Source: Anadara kagoshimensis
Lineage: Eukaryota > Mollusca > Bivalvia > Arcoida > Arcidae
DNA length: 64,000 nt
Reading direction: 5' to 3'
Assembly (NCBI GenBank): GCA_021292105.1
Contig: CM037870.1
Location: 68,737,260-68,801,259 of the forward strand
Shown: positions 11,630 to 22,427 of the stretch, in pieces
Numbering within the stretch: the stretch's first letter is position 1
Layout of the letters: each line of letters begins with the position of its first letter
Translations under genes and position numbers: made by a program
The notes under the pieces: model-generated
What the model saw: only the letters and a program-made list of their open reading frames with translations
Told to the model about the DNA's origin: nothing
Databases searched by the model: none

Positions 11630-12135
11630 CTACAACGTGAGGGGTGTCTCTCTCCCAACCTTGGTAAATTCCACATTGACCACAAGGCCTTCGACTAAGT
11701 CCATCTGCATTTTTATGTCTAATACCGACCGGTGTTCAATTGTCATGTTATACGAAGCGAGAACCTCTAGCCATCGGGCTAATTGTCCCTCCGGTTCACG
11801 AAAATGAAATAACCACCGTAATGACCCATGATCGGTGCGTAGTAAGAATTCTCTGCCGAACAAGTAGGGTTTGAAATGTTTAACAAAGGTTACGACCGCT
11901 AGCAATTCCTTGCGTGTCACGCAATATCTCTTCTCTGTTTTGCTTAAGCTACGGCTACCGTAGGCAATGACATGCTCCTTCCCATCAATAATCTGTGAAA
12001 GAACTCCACCGATTCGGAATCGCTTGCATCTGTGTCCAGTATGAAACGTTTGGTAAAATCCGGATGAGCCAGTATAGGAGCGTAACTAACCTGTCCCTTA
12101 ATTGTTCGAATGATGTCTGACATTCCGCAGACCAT
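11630..12135 (-). pseudogene. RNase H domain, frameshifted
   Basis: The RNase H start lies at about 12,050 (FILDTDASD). It changes frame near 12,020, continues through TRKELLAVVTFVKHFKPYLF and FLLRTDHGSLRWLF, and shifts again near 11,730. At least two single-base indels are required. RNase H would degrade the RNA strand of the RNA-DNA hybrid. Confidence 0.88.
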
Positions 12136-13720
12136 TAAACTCCTGGTTCTTCTCCATCAATTTGTGTAAAGGCTTCGCTATTCTGGCAAAGTCCTGTATG
12201 AATTTACGATAGTAACTGCAAAATCCTATAAAGGATCGTACATCTGTTACGGAACATGGTACAGGCCATTGGGCTACAGCCTCTATCTTTTCAGGATCTG
12301 CGCTTATGCCTTTGCCAGAAACTAAGTGTCCAAGAAACGTTACCTCCTTCGCTAAAAGATTGCACTTTTTAGCCTTTAGCTTAAGTCCAGCATTTTCAAA
12401 GCATTTGAATACTTTCTCTAAATTCTGCAGCATATCATCAAACGATTTACCTATGACAATAACGTCGTCAAGATAAATCAAACAGATCTCCCAATTCAAT
12501 CCTGCCAGGATAGTCTCCATCAACCTTTGGAACGTGCCAGGAGCATTGCATAAACCAAAAGGCATGACGTTAAATTGGAACAATCCACGCCTTGTAGCAA
12601 ACGCAGTTTTCTGCTTATCATCAGGTTCTACTTCAACCTGCCAGTAACCGGAAAATAAATCAAGGGTACTGAACCAGTCATTACCCTGCAGCTGACTAAG
12701 TGCATCATCAATACGTGGAAGCGGGTATGCATCCTTAAGGGTAACATCGTTTAACCTTCTGTAATCCACACACATGCGCAAACTCCCGTCTTTCTTTTGC
12801 ACCAACACTATTCCTGAAGCCCAAGGACTGATTGACGGTTCTATTACTCCTTGTTTTAACATCGTGTCCAATTCTTTATTAACCTGGGGCGCTAACGCTT
12901 CTGGTACTCGTCTAGGTGGTTGTTTAATAGGCCTGGCGTCTGCAGTTTCTATTTTGTGCCGGATAACATCAGTCCTGCCCAGCGAATCTCCGTCTAACGC
13001 AAAGAGAACGTCATATTTTTCTATTAAATCTTTGGCCTTTCGGAACTGTTCATCTGTCAAATTTGACCTTGCACCTTTTAACAGTATATCTTGTAACTGC
13101 CTGTGTCTTTCTACCTCACGATTTTCAACTTTATTGTTGGCCGTCATTACTTTAACAGTATTAAACTCGCCAATTACAGTGTCCTTCTTGATAACTTTAA
13201 TTTCCTCTGATGGATTCAGTAATCGAACTGGGAATGTGTTCTGTCCTGATACCAATGTTCGTGCAACTAGTGCTCTATCTGAATTGGTAAATTCTTCCAC
13301 TGGCTCTATAAGCCCTTCCAAAGACTCTGTGTTTTCAGTACATGCTTTGCCTATCACTATGATTTCACTCCGCGGTGGTAAAGATACTGTCTCCGAAGTT
13401 GCAATTCGAAAGCAACCTATTGGACCCTGTACATAGAGGTTAACAGTTTCACTGCCGATAAGCAACTTTTCACTAACAATGTCTACTGTGCACGAGTTCT
13501 GGCGCATAAAGTCTAATCCTATCACACCATCTACAGATATATCCGTTATAATGCATTTTACCGTGTGATTAGTTTTTCCCAACTCCATGTTAAAGTCTGC
13601 CTGTCCAACTGTTACTAACGTCTCACCTCCTGCAGTTATAATTGTTTGTTGTACTGACTGTAGTTGTGGTCGATGTTCAGGAAGAAGTTTGTCCAAGAAT
13701 TGCCGTGATAACAATGTCAC
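12098..13720 (-). pseudogene. Protease end and reverse transcriptase
   Basis: The N-terminal part is the rest of a retropepsin, including GVIGLDFMRQ. A spacer follows, then the RT core: FSTLDLFSGYWQVEVEPDD, MPFGLCNAPGTFQRLM and the YLDD catalytic box. The C-terminal thumb includes FLGHLVSGKGI. The apparent start is artificial. The frame is separated from gag-protease by a 49-bp tandem duplication at 13,702-13,799, and in an undamaged relative the two would probably form one gag-pol frame. The 220-codon plus ORF opposite is a shadow. Confidence 0.93.
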
Positions 13721-13799
13721 AGTAGCGCCTGTATCAACCAGAAATTTTCCGCCGTGATAACAATGTCACAGTAGCGCCTGTATCAACCAGAAATTTTCC
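13702..13799 (-). repeat. 49-bp tandem duplication breaking the protease
   Basis: Positions 13,702-13,750 and 13,751-13,799 are identical and adjacent (both start GCCGTGATAACAATGTC). The copied segment includes the protease DTGA active-site codons. Because 49 is not a multiple of 3, the second pass shifts frame and runs into a stop a few codons on. Confidence 0.95.
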
Positions 13800-15755
13800 G
13801 CTAACTCCATTAATTCTACCTTGCACATAAATTCCTCCCTCTAGCTTATTCTCCCTACTACCTATAGAGCATCTTGCTCTTTGTTGCCTGTTTCGTAACA
13901 CGTAGTTATAGCCCAGAGTTTCATTCTGCTGGTCACTGCTTGAACCAGTCTCTGTATTGACAATCTGTTTGGTTTGACAGTCTCGTTTGATATGTCCTTT
14001 CTCTCCACATTTATAACAGGTGATCGGTGGTCTCAGGTTTTTCCGACAATCTTTTTTGATATGTCCCTTTTTACCACATTTGAAGCACTTACTTTTAGTG
14101 TTAAACCTATGTGTGCTTGGCACTGCTTCTGCAGAATATTGGTTTTGGCGTATATCAGCTAATCTAGAATTAAACATCTTCATTTGCTTTAGTTGATCTT
14201 GATTTAACTTATGTAGCTCTTTTACTTCTCTTTCCAGCTGTTCTACTTTATTTTCTTCTGATACGCATCTTCCCCTTGATTCCTCTGATCTGCCCTTGTT
14301 TAATTGTAATGTTCTTAGACTTCTTTCACTTTCCTGGCGCCGACTCTCGCTCTTAATCACTGCCTCCAGTTCAACAGCAATACTTACAGCATTGTTTAAA
14401 TCATAAGGTTTTGCTTGTATTACCCGTATTCTGACATCCCGATTGTATAACTTATCGATGAATTTCTCCTTTGCCAGAGTATCACGCATCTCCGCTTGTG
14501 CTGATGGATACGTCATATTCACTAGTCTCAATATGTCTTGTGCAAGTTCAGGCAATGATTCACCTGGTCTTTGCGTTCTCTCTTTGAGTTGTGCACGGTA
14601 CAACTCAACTTGGCTCGGAGGTGCAAATCTCTCTTCTAATCTCTCTATTAAAGTATCGTAATTCTGTCTTTCCTTATGATTCATGTTGCTTAGCACAGAT
14701 TGTGCTTGTCCACGCAATGCCATTGCAAGCTGCAATCCCTTATCTTCCTTGGTCCACTTGTTATTAATGGCGCACATGTCAAAATGTGTTTTATAGTCTT
14801 GCCATGACTCTTTGCCGTCAAATGTTGCAGGTTTTACCCGATGTGTTGCTTTGTCACTAAATGTGTAATGACTCTCACCATGCAACTTCGTACTTTGCTC
14901 GTTTAATCCTTCAAAATCATGCACATTTTGTTTCCTGGTATTATCATCACGTGATTTACGTCCACTTATCGGTGGTCGGATCTCGATTTCTTCATCTAGT
15001 TGATGATATTTCCTGGCCTGTTCTTTCCTATCTGTATCATAATTTCTTGATTCTGGACTTGACCTTATTTCTGAAAATGTTTGCGACGTTGGCATAGTCT
15101 CATGAGCAACTGCTCCTCCTCTAGTCTCAGACACTTGTATATGTGTCGCCAATTTCCTATCGATTTCTTCTGTTATACTTTTACGCATGTCTCTTATAGC
15201 TTCAACTAACATTTCCTGTGACTTTATCTGAGCATCATACATTTTCTGTTGTAGCATTTCTTGTTCTTGTGACTTCATTTGTGCATCATGTAGTTGCTTC
15301 TGTAATATTACCTGTGACTTCTTCTGTAATATTTCCTGTGTCTTCATTTGTGTCTCATACATTTCTTTTTGTTGTACCAAAGTCTTCTCCATCATATCAA
15401 ATTTCTTCCATAATTCGTCATGTTCCCTCTTCCCTTTATCCTGTTCATTTTGCATAAACAAGAAGCAATCCAGACTCTCCTCTGTACTCCTGCGCATGTT
15501 GACGCCAGAATCGGGAGTAGATTCATACTTGGGTCGTGCGCCTTTACTCATAAAATCTGGCAATAAATCATCAAATAAAACATCTTTATCTTTCTTTGCC
15601 TTCTTCTCTGTCATGTCTAAATCAACAAGTGAATGTACATTCATCTGCTGGGCTGTCGAAAACATTCTTACAGTTTCTTCTGCGTGAAATTTGTTTTCAG
15701 TGTCCGTGCCGGATCTTTTCCCAAATTGTATCACACTATCTTCAAATCCCTCCAT
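13734..15755 (-). pseudogene. Gag polyprotein with start of protease
   Basis: The first ATG in frame is at 15,755 (MEGFEDSV); codons upstream have no ATG. A charged, Gln/Lys/Glu-rich coiled-coil-like region at about 15,180-15,480 is followed by a capsid-like part containing ATFDGKESWQDYKTHFD. Two CCHC zinc knuckles follow (CFKCGKKGHIKKDC at about 14,050-14,090 and CYKCGEKGHIKRDC at about 13,980-14,020). The frame ends in the retropepsin LVDTGA motif, cut off by the 49-bp duplication. Gag packages element RNA into virus-like particles. Confidence 0.92.
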
Positions 15756-15830
15756 ATCCACTAGAGTGTAAGTCCGTTTGTTGCTGAAATGCTGTGATGG
15801 GCGTTTCAATTCAAAGGCAACAAATCCCAC

Positions 15831-15843
15831 CCGCTAGCCACCA
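15831..15843 (-). promoter_or_regulatory. Primer-binding site
   Basis: Six bases inside the 5' LTR on the minus strand, TGGTGGCTAGCGG begins with TGG, the complement of a tRNA CCA end. The priming tRNA could not be identified by eye. The same site recurs in the extra unit at about 8,864-8,876. Confidence 0.65.
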
Positions 15844-15849
15844 AATTTA

Positions 15850-16940
15850 TGTAGCGTAACCTTGAGCTGTTTCTTTCTTAATATATTTTATGGACGCCAC
15901 CGGACTTATTGCCGAGTTAACAAGACCTGCGGAATGGCGTAGCTGCGAATATTATTGACCAAGTCTTGTCTTGTCCTCCACTGCCGAGCTATGTACCCTT
16001 TCTCCTTAATTGCCGAGCGTTGCTGTACACGTGGTTTCGTGTGCTGTACCACGTTACTGTGCGGTGCGTCCCACTTTGTTGTGCACTTCGTCCACCGATA
16101 CCGTGCGCTGCGCCGTCACACTTCACTGTGCGCTGCGTCCCACGTTGCTGTGCACCTTCCCACGTTGCTGTGCACCTTCCCACGTTGCCGTGCGTTGTGT
16201 CACTGCGTTGCCGTGCAATGCGTCCAACGTTGCCGTGCACTTTCTTCTACGCTGACGTGCGTTGTGTTATTGCGTTGCTGTGTAATGCGTTATCAGGGCT
16301 TAGATTCACCGGGCCTACCACTGGTGATACCTTAGCTTGTGCCGGGCTAAACCTCTGGCACCTTCCAACGCTTTTCAACACCGGGGTTTCCACTGGTGCC
16401 CTTTTCTTCTCTGTACCACAGATGAACGTCCAAGGTCACAAACCTTTGTGTGCCTTGCCTTGACGCTTTATCCAAGCGACCGGGTCTCCCAGCGGCGCTT
16501 TTCCCTAATATTTTATTATATTAGAACCTTACCTTTATATCTTTAGCTTTGTCTTTTAACGCAGACTTGTAGACTGTTCAGAACAGAATGATCAATCTGA
16601 TCGGAAGCACCCCTTATATACCCGTAATGTGTGATGAGTCTGTAGTCATCCGCCAATTAAGATAGTCCTATCACTGATTATAAAACTCATTAACTAGTAC
16701 CTAATACCTTGGTATTCTGATATCTTTGGAATCATATTAAATCAGGGAATCGAATCACAATGAATTTATCTGCATTTCAATGATGGAATTATTGCATTTA
16801 ATCAAAATATAAACCAGGAAGTTTAATTCATCTTGTTAAAATTACTCCGCCACCTTGGCTGTTCAATTTAACCTCCCTCTGTAAATGACCATATCTTGGC
16901 TATTCCAAATTACTCCCGCTGAGTACAATGATTCGTCACA
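15850..16940 (-). repeat. 5' LTR
   Basis: About 1.09 kb with TG...CA ends, nearly identical to 8,883-9,968. It would carry the element promoter and polyadenylation signal. Short direct repeats of CACGTTGCTGTGCACCTTCC lie at about 16,140-16,190. Confidence 0.95.
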
Positions 16941-18281
16941 CATGTATACGTGTGCAAATTTTGCTACAATGTCGTATGAACGCACAGTAATATTTACTCA
17001 CATAATTATTTTAAACATATGGACTTCCTTTATTGATGCCAGGTTATTTATTTCTATGTTCATTCAAATTGATGTGTTGCAGGAGTAAATGTGGGTGAGT
17101 TGTAATCTGCCTTGTACCAGAGAAAATATTATTTAATAATGTTGGTCCACTGATATACAATGTCACAAATTAACATTACATACATCCCATTGTATTGAAA
17201 TCGAGCTAACCAATTGTAAAAGAAACCCACTCTCCACATATGATGTAACAATCGGGGATCGAACTCATAGCGAACCTAACCACTATTAGTCACCGCATCC
17301 CTCATTGGTTTGTAATAAATAGTGACAAACTGTAACCAATATTCGACGTTTTACTAGTTTTCAAAGAGAAAGTGCTTGAGCAACAAAACCCAACCACAAA
17401 ATGTAAAGAAAATTTACCTTTTACAAATTTAACAATGAATTGGCCATAAAAGGAGATGCAAAGTTGTACGAAGTGTTTTGGGAGAATAAATATTACAAGC
17501 ATCATCGTCTTCAACATCAAAATGATTTTCACCATCAAGTTCAATAATAATAAAAATATTCCACCGATCCCTAAAGATTTAATTTGCAGTTTCTTATACA
17601 GGAATGAAGCTTAACTATTTTGAGTTAGGGGCTCAGCTCACTTCAGAAAAGAAGTTTTAATGTAATAAACATCTAAAATGTTTTAGGATACATGATGAGC
17701 TAATGGGACTCTGCTTATCTTAATCCCTGATATATGTTATGAGGAACAACACAAGCTCCTTTTACAGAACAAGCAAACACAACATGGGTTCAAGCCTTTT
17801 TTTGCAAACACCACAATGGGCATTTCAAACAACCCAAAGAGATCGAAGATAAAGTGTCGTTCTACCCTAACTAGAAGGTAGATAAATGTACTCTGTGCTG
17901 GTGTAAGTATAAGGCTTAAGAAACCCAAAGTCTTTAAATGATACATGCATGTCACATAAAAATTTTTGAATGCATTTTATGATCAAATTCAAAAAATGGT
18001 ATAAGACAGATTTGCTGGATGACCGAGTTAACTGCTCCACTGTCTTTTCAACAACCCAGTATCAAACCAGTGCTTAAATAGAAAGGAAACGTTCTTCTTA
18101 TCTGATAATAAAGTCTAAACTGTTAAATGTTCATAATGAAAATGACCCAAAATTGGTTAAAAACTTCAAATGTACTTATGGTACATAAATTATATATGAA
18201 CGCAAAACAAAATATACTTTTGCTTACATATGAGTAAAAGTACTTAGGTATGCAATTCTCGCCGTATAAATGGGGCTTTAG

Positions 18282-18519
18282 TTAAATATATTTTGGATCT
18301 TTGGATATTTTTCAACCCTTTAAAAATTTTGGTCCAAACTACTGATGAAGAATTGTGTTCCAAAAACGGACTCTAATGCTGTAATAATACATGTATGTAA
18401 TAAAAGAACTGAAATTAATTGCAATTTTTTAAACGATATCCATATTCCCAAGAAACTTTTTCATCTGGTATATGTTAACGCTGTAATATAATAAACGACA
18501 TGCGATGTACACCAATAAC
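18282..18519. other. Non-coding, nothing recognised
   Basis: AT-rich spacer between the TIR element and the next MITE. No ORF or repeat was recognised. Confidence 0.5.
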
Positions 18520-18737
18520 CAGTACAGACATGTCGAAAGTTTTACACTATACACTAACGAAAAAGTGTCGAATCGACAGTTGATTTTCGCCCCTCGTTAG
18601 CTATATCTCGACAGATTTTCAGCAGATGGTATGTTCGTATGTCTCCTCAACTATCCTCATCTCGGCCACTCGACAACCGAGCGTCGACTTCTTTTCGTTA
18701 GCTTAGGGTTAATTTTCCAATATGGCTGTACTGTATA
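18520..18737. mobile_element. TACAGTACAGACC-type MITE, copy 3
   Basis: It begins CAGTACAGACATGTCGAAAG and ends in the inverse GGCTGTACTGTA. The interior has GTGTCGAATCGACAG, CTCGTTAGCTATATCTCGAC and TTTTCGTTAGCTTAGGGTTA. Short relative to the expanded copies at 22,428 and 62,087. Confidence 0.7.
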
Positions 18738-19229
18738 TTGCTGGCTTTGCACATTAAGTTGAATATACGTACTGAAAGAACTCTATAGGTTGGCTTGTTT
18801 TATGAGCTGCTTTTATGTCGGTCATAAATTACCCAGTGCCGATGTTAGACATTCGATGTTACAGCGTTCTCTATACGCTAACTACGTGTATATATCATTG
18901 TATTTTTTATGTCCCGGTCAAAGCAGCTTCCTTAGCGACATTGTGAATGTCGTAAAATATAATCTATATGTTTTAATTTTTTACCAACGACCTGGCATAA
19001 CGAGAATGACTGACTGATTGATTTACTAATTAAAATCGTCACACAAGATGAGATGTCATTTCCATTAAAGCTGCTTGCTCGGTAAAAACCCTATACTATT
19101 TTAGAACACACTTATATATCACGGCGCCTTCCGTCTCTTGAATGATCCTAGGGTGAAAATTTTTAATAATTTGCTTGCTGAAGATCGGTTAATTAATCTG
19201 CGCAATTCAGTTTCAACATTCAGAAATAG
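18738..19229. other. Non-coding, nothing recognised
   Basis: A 75-codon ORF (18,790-19,017) has no recognised domain and starts without ATG. I do not call it a gene. Confidence 0.45.
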
Positions 19230-20060
19230 GGTAAGTGAATAGTTATGGACTAGGACATTAAACACCATAATTCCACTTCAGCATCAAGGAAATGACCGTT
19301 TCGATGTAAGAGAAACTTGACTGGGACGTAAAACACCACCTCTCCGTTTCACGCTACCATCCTAGGAAAAACCGCGAGTGTCAATATAGATGATAAATCT
19401 TGTCTGGGACGTAAAACACCACCCCTCCGTTCTACGCTACCATCCCAGGAAAAACCACGAGTGTCAATATAGATGATAAATCTTGTCTGGGACGTAAAAC
19501 ACCACCCCTCCGTTCTACGCTACCATCCCAGGAAAAACCACGAGTGTCGATATAGATGATGAATCTTGTCTGGGATGAAAAGCACCATCACCATTACTCC
19601 ACTACACTGCATCCGAGAACTGGCCGTCTTAATAATATTTACTGGGCTTTAAAACATCATTACTTTGCTCCACTCTACCATCCCTTAAACAGATTGCCCC
19701 GATGTAAGTGAAAGAAATTTGACTGGGAAGTAAAACATCGTAAGTCATTTGACTCAAACATCCCAGAAAAAGTGGAGTCTTGTCTAATATGTAAGTCACC
19801 AATATACCAACACGCAACCCTAGAACTAACCATCTCGATATAAATGAAATAATCTTTACTTTGACATAAACACTGTTACTCCACCATCCAGAAATGATCT
19901 TCTCGATAAAAGTGAACGCATTTCGACTGGGATATGAAAAACCATTGATTCCTTTCACTCAACTATCTCGGAACTGACCATGTCGATATAAGTTGATGTA
20001 ACATTATTATTCCACTCGACTCCCCCATTCCAGAAGAAGTTGATAAGGTGATGAACTTGA
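19230..20060. repeat. About 83-bp degenerate tandem array built from a SINE-like phrase
   Basis: CTTGTCTGGGACGTAAAACA recurs at 19,399 and 19,482, and a diverged copy follows at 19,565, giving a period of 83 bp. Less similar copies run from about 19,250 to 20,060 (for example GACTGGGAAGTAAAACATCG at 19,722). The conserved phrase is the reverse complement of the TTTTACG(T/C)CCCAGTCAAG SINE body found at 8,441 and 56,297. Confidence 0.8.
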
Positions 20061-20089
20061 TCGGGGGTGTCATAAACCAATTTTGAATT

Positions 20090-21540
20090 TAATCATAAAA
20101 TACATTCAAAAAATGGTATATGAATAAAATACATTCAAAAAATGGTATATGAATAAAATACATTCAAAAAATGGTATATGAATAAAATACATTCAAAAAA
20201 TGGTATATGAATAAAATACATTCAAAAAATGGTATATAAATAAAATACATTAAAAAAATGGTATATGAATAAAATACATTCAAAAAATGGTATATGAATA
20301 AAATACATTCAAAAAATGGTATATGAATAAAATACATTAAAAAAATGGTTTATGAATAAAATACATTCAAAAAATGGTTTATGAATAAAATACATTCAAA
20401 AAATGGTTTATGAATAAAATACATTCAAAAATGGTATATAAATAAAATACATTCAAAAAATGGTTTATGAATAAAATACATTCAAAAAATGGTATATGAA
20501 TAAAATACATTAAAAAATGGTTTATGAATAAAATACATTCAAAAAATGGTATATGAATAAAATACATTCAAAAAATGGTATATGAATAAAATACATTCAA
20601 AAAATGGTATATGAATAAAATACATTCAAAAAATGGTTTATGAATAAAATACATTCAAAAAATGGTATATGAATAAAATACATTCAAAAAATGGTATATG
20701 AATAAAATACATTCAAAAAATGGTTTATGAATAAAATACATTCAAAAAATGGTATATGAATAAAATACATTCAAAAAATGGTATATGAATAAAATACATT
20801 CAAAAAATGGTATATGAATAAAATACATTCAAAAAATGGTATATAAATAAAATACATTAAAAAAATGGTATATGAATAAAATACATTCAAAAAATGGTAT
20901 ATGAATAAAATACATTCAAAAAATGGTATATGAATAAAATACATTAAAAAAATGGTTTATGAATAAAATACATTCAAAAAATGGTTTATGAATAAAATAC
21001 ATTCAAAAAATGGTTTATGAATAAAATACATTCAAAAATGGTATATAAATAAAATACATTCAAAAAATGGTTTATGAATAAAATACATTCAAAAAATGGT
21101 ATATGAATAAAATACATTAAAAAAATGGTTTATGAATAAAATACATTCAAAAAATGGTATATGAATAAAATACATTCAAAAAATGGTTTATGAATAAAAT
21201 ACATTCAAAAAATGGTTTATGAATAAAATACATTCAAAAAATGGTTTATGAATAAAATACATTCAAAAATGGTATATAAATAAAATACATTCAAAAAATG
21301 GTTTATGAATAAAATACATTCAAAAAATGGTATATGAATAAAATACATTAAAAAAATGGTTTATGAATAAAATACATTCAAAAATGGTATATGAATAAAA
21401 TACATTCAAAAAATGGTATATGAATAAAATACATTCAAAAAATGGTATATGAATAAAATACATTCAAAAAATGGTATATGAATAAAATACATTCAAAAAA
21501 TGGTATATGAATAAAATACATTAAAAAATGGTATATGACA
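20090..21540. repeat. 29-bp AT-rich minisatellite, about 50 copies
   Basis: Unit core AATAAAATACATTC then AAAAAATGGTATATG, with ATATG/TTATG/ATATA and TTC/TTA variants. The pattern of variants repeats with an offset of about 607 bp (around 20,231 and 20,838). A shorter third echo lies at about 21,180-21,360, so there is higher-order structure. ORFs here are repeat artefacts. Confidence 0.95.
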
Positions 21541-22082
21541 GGGGCGTAAAATACTTTTTTATTTCAATTTTATTCCACTCCTTGTTATTTTTTTTTTTAA
21601 ATCTCTCTGGTATATTTGGTTTACACACGTGTTAATCCATTATCTGAAATCGTTAAGACTAGATAATTATACACTTTGAATTTAAATAGTAAATAATATA
21701 AGTGGGTGTTTTCTGTTGAATCAGTAATTTCTGTTGTTTTCGGAATGACCTAATAACCTCTAGTTATAGTTACATATCGAGTGGGCGAGTTCTGTTTAAC
21801 AACCTTAACAATAGATAGATAACATAAAGATAACATTAAGCAAAAAATACATTCTTCGCCATTCGATTTCAATTCAGCAAAAATTTTGTAAACTGTATCT
21901 GAATTTACAGAGCCCGTAAATGGCATGTGTGAAAAAAGTATTTTACCGTAATTTCGGAACTGTAATATGTATGAAGTATTTACGAATTATTTTAGAATTG
22001 CAACTATACGAAATGCATGTAACCTTCTAAGCTTGATTTAGTGGAATCAATTGATTTGTCATTTGTTCCTTGCAAGACATCA
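21541..22082. other. Non-coding, nothing recognised
   Basis: AT-rich sequence with no ORF of note. It starts with GACAGGGGCGTAAAATAC, which resembles the SINE phrase seen before the 29-bp array. Confidence 0.5.
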
Positions 22083-22272
22083 GATACAGTACAACCCTGC
22101 CGCAGGTTTAACAATATGCTAGCTAAATATTAGTGTCGGGTCGTCAGCACATATCAATCCCTCGTTAGCAAATTCTCGACATATTTTCGGCCACTGACTA
22201 TTCATGTTTCGACAATTCGACGGCAGTTTTTCTTTAGCCCAGTGTTACATTTTCGACAGGTCTTACCGTATT
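22083..22272. mobile_element. TACAGTACAGACC-type MITE, copy 4
   Basis: The left end is ATACAGTACAACCCTGCCG and the right end ACATTTTCGACAGGTCTTAC. The interior keeps CTCGTTAGCAAATTCTCGAC and CGACAATTCGACGGCAG. It lies about 150 bp upstream of the expanded copy 5. Confidence 0.65.
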
Positions 22273-22427
22273 TTGTGAAACTTTTATTGAAAAAAAAAAA
22301 CAAAAAAGAAGGAAATTTCATCAAAATGATCCTGTTATATAAGACTATTGATTTAGTAAATCAACCTTATTGATGTTTTAAAGTTGTGTTAATTATTGAT
22401 TAAATTAATTAAGTTTTCAACAACCAT

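Larger units (their letters stand above)
8634..16940 (-). mobile_element. Ty3/gypsy LTR retrotransposon, composite and defective
   Basis: In minus-strand order: 5' LTR (16,940-15,850), primer-binding site, gag with two zinc knuckles, protease, reverse transcriptase, RNase H, integrase, polypurine tract and second LTR (9,968-8,883). A repeated leader plus gag start (8,882-8,671) and the last ~37 bp of a third LTR follow. The PR-RT-RH-IN order places it in Ty3/gypsy. Outer flanks share CATG (8,630-8,633 and 16,941-16,944), a likely 4-5 bp target duplication. The LTRs differ at about half a dozen places over ~1.09 kb, so insertion looks recent. Several frameshifts make this copy non-autonomous. 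Lineage within gypsy was not assigned. Confidence 0.93.
8470..18281. mobile_element. TIR DNA element, copy 2, split by the gypsy insertion
   Basis: The left part is 8,470-8,633 (ACACCTAAGTATTTTTACTC onward). The right part is 16,941-18,281, ending in the inverted terminus GCAATTCTCGCCGTATAAAT. Joining the parts at a shared CATG restores the order seen in copy 1. The element was therefore present before the retrotransposon inserted. No coding region belongs to it. Confidence 0.7.

Noticed and set aside
12585-12605. ACGCCTTGTAGCAA in the gypsy RT region, identical to part of the 30-bp array unit
   Set aside because: A 14-base match inside a conserved RT codon stretch with no similarity on either side is best explained as chance. 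It is not enough to claim that the array derives from the element.
12774-13436. 220-codon plus ORF
   Set aside because: Shadow of the reverse transcriptase and protease region on the opposite strand.
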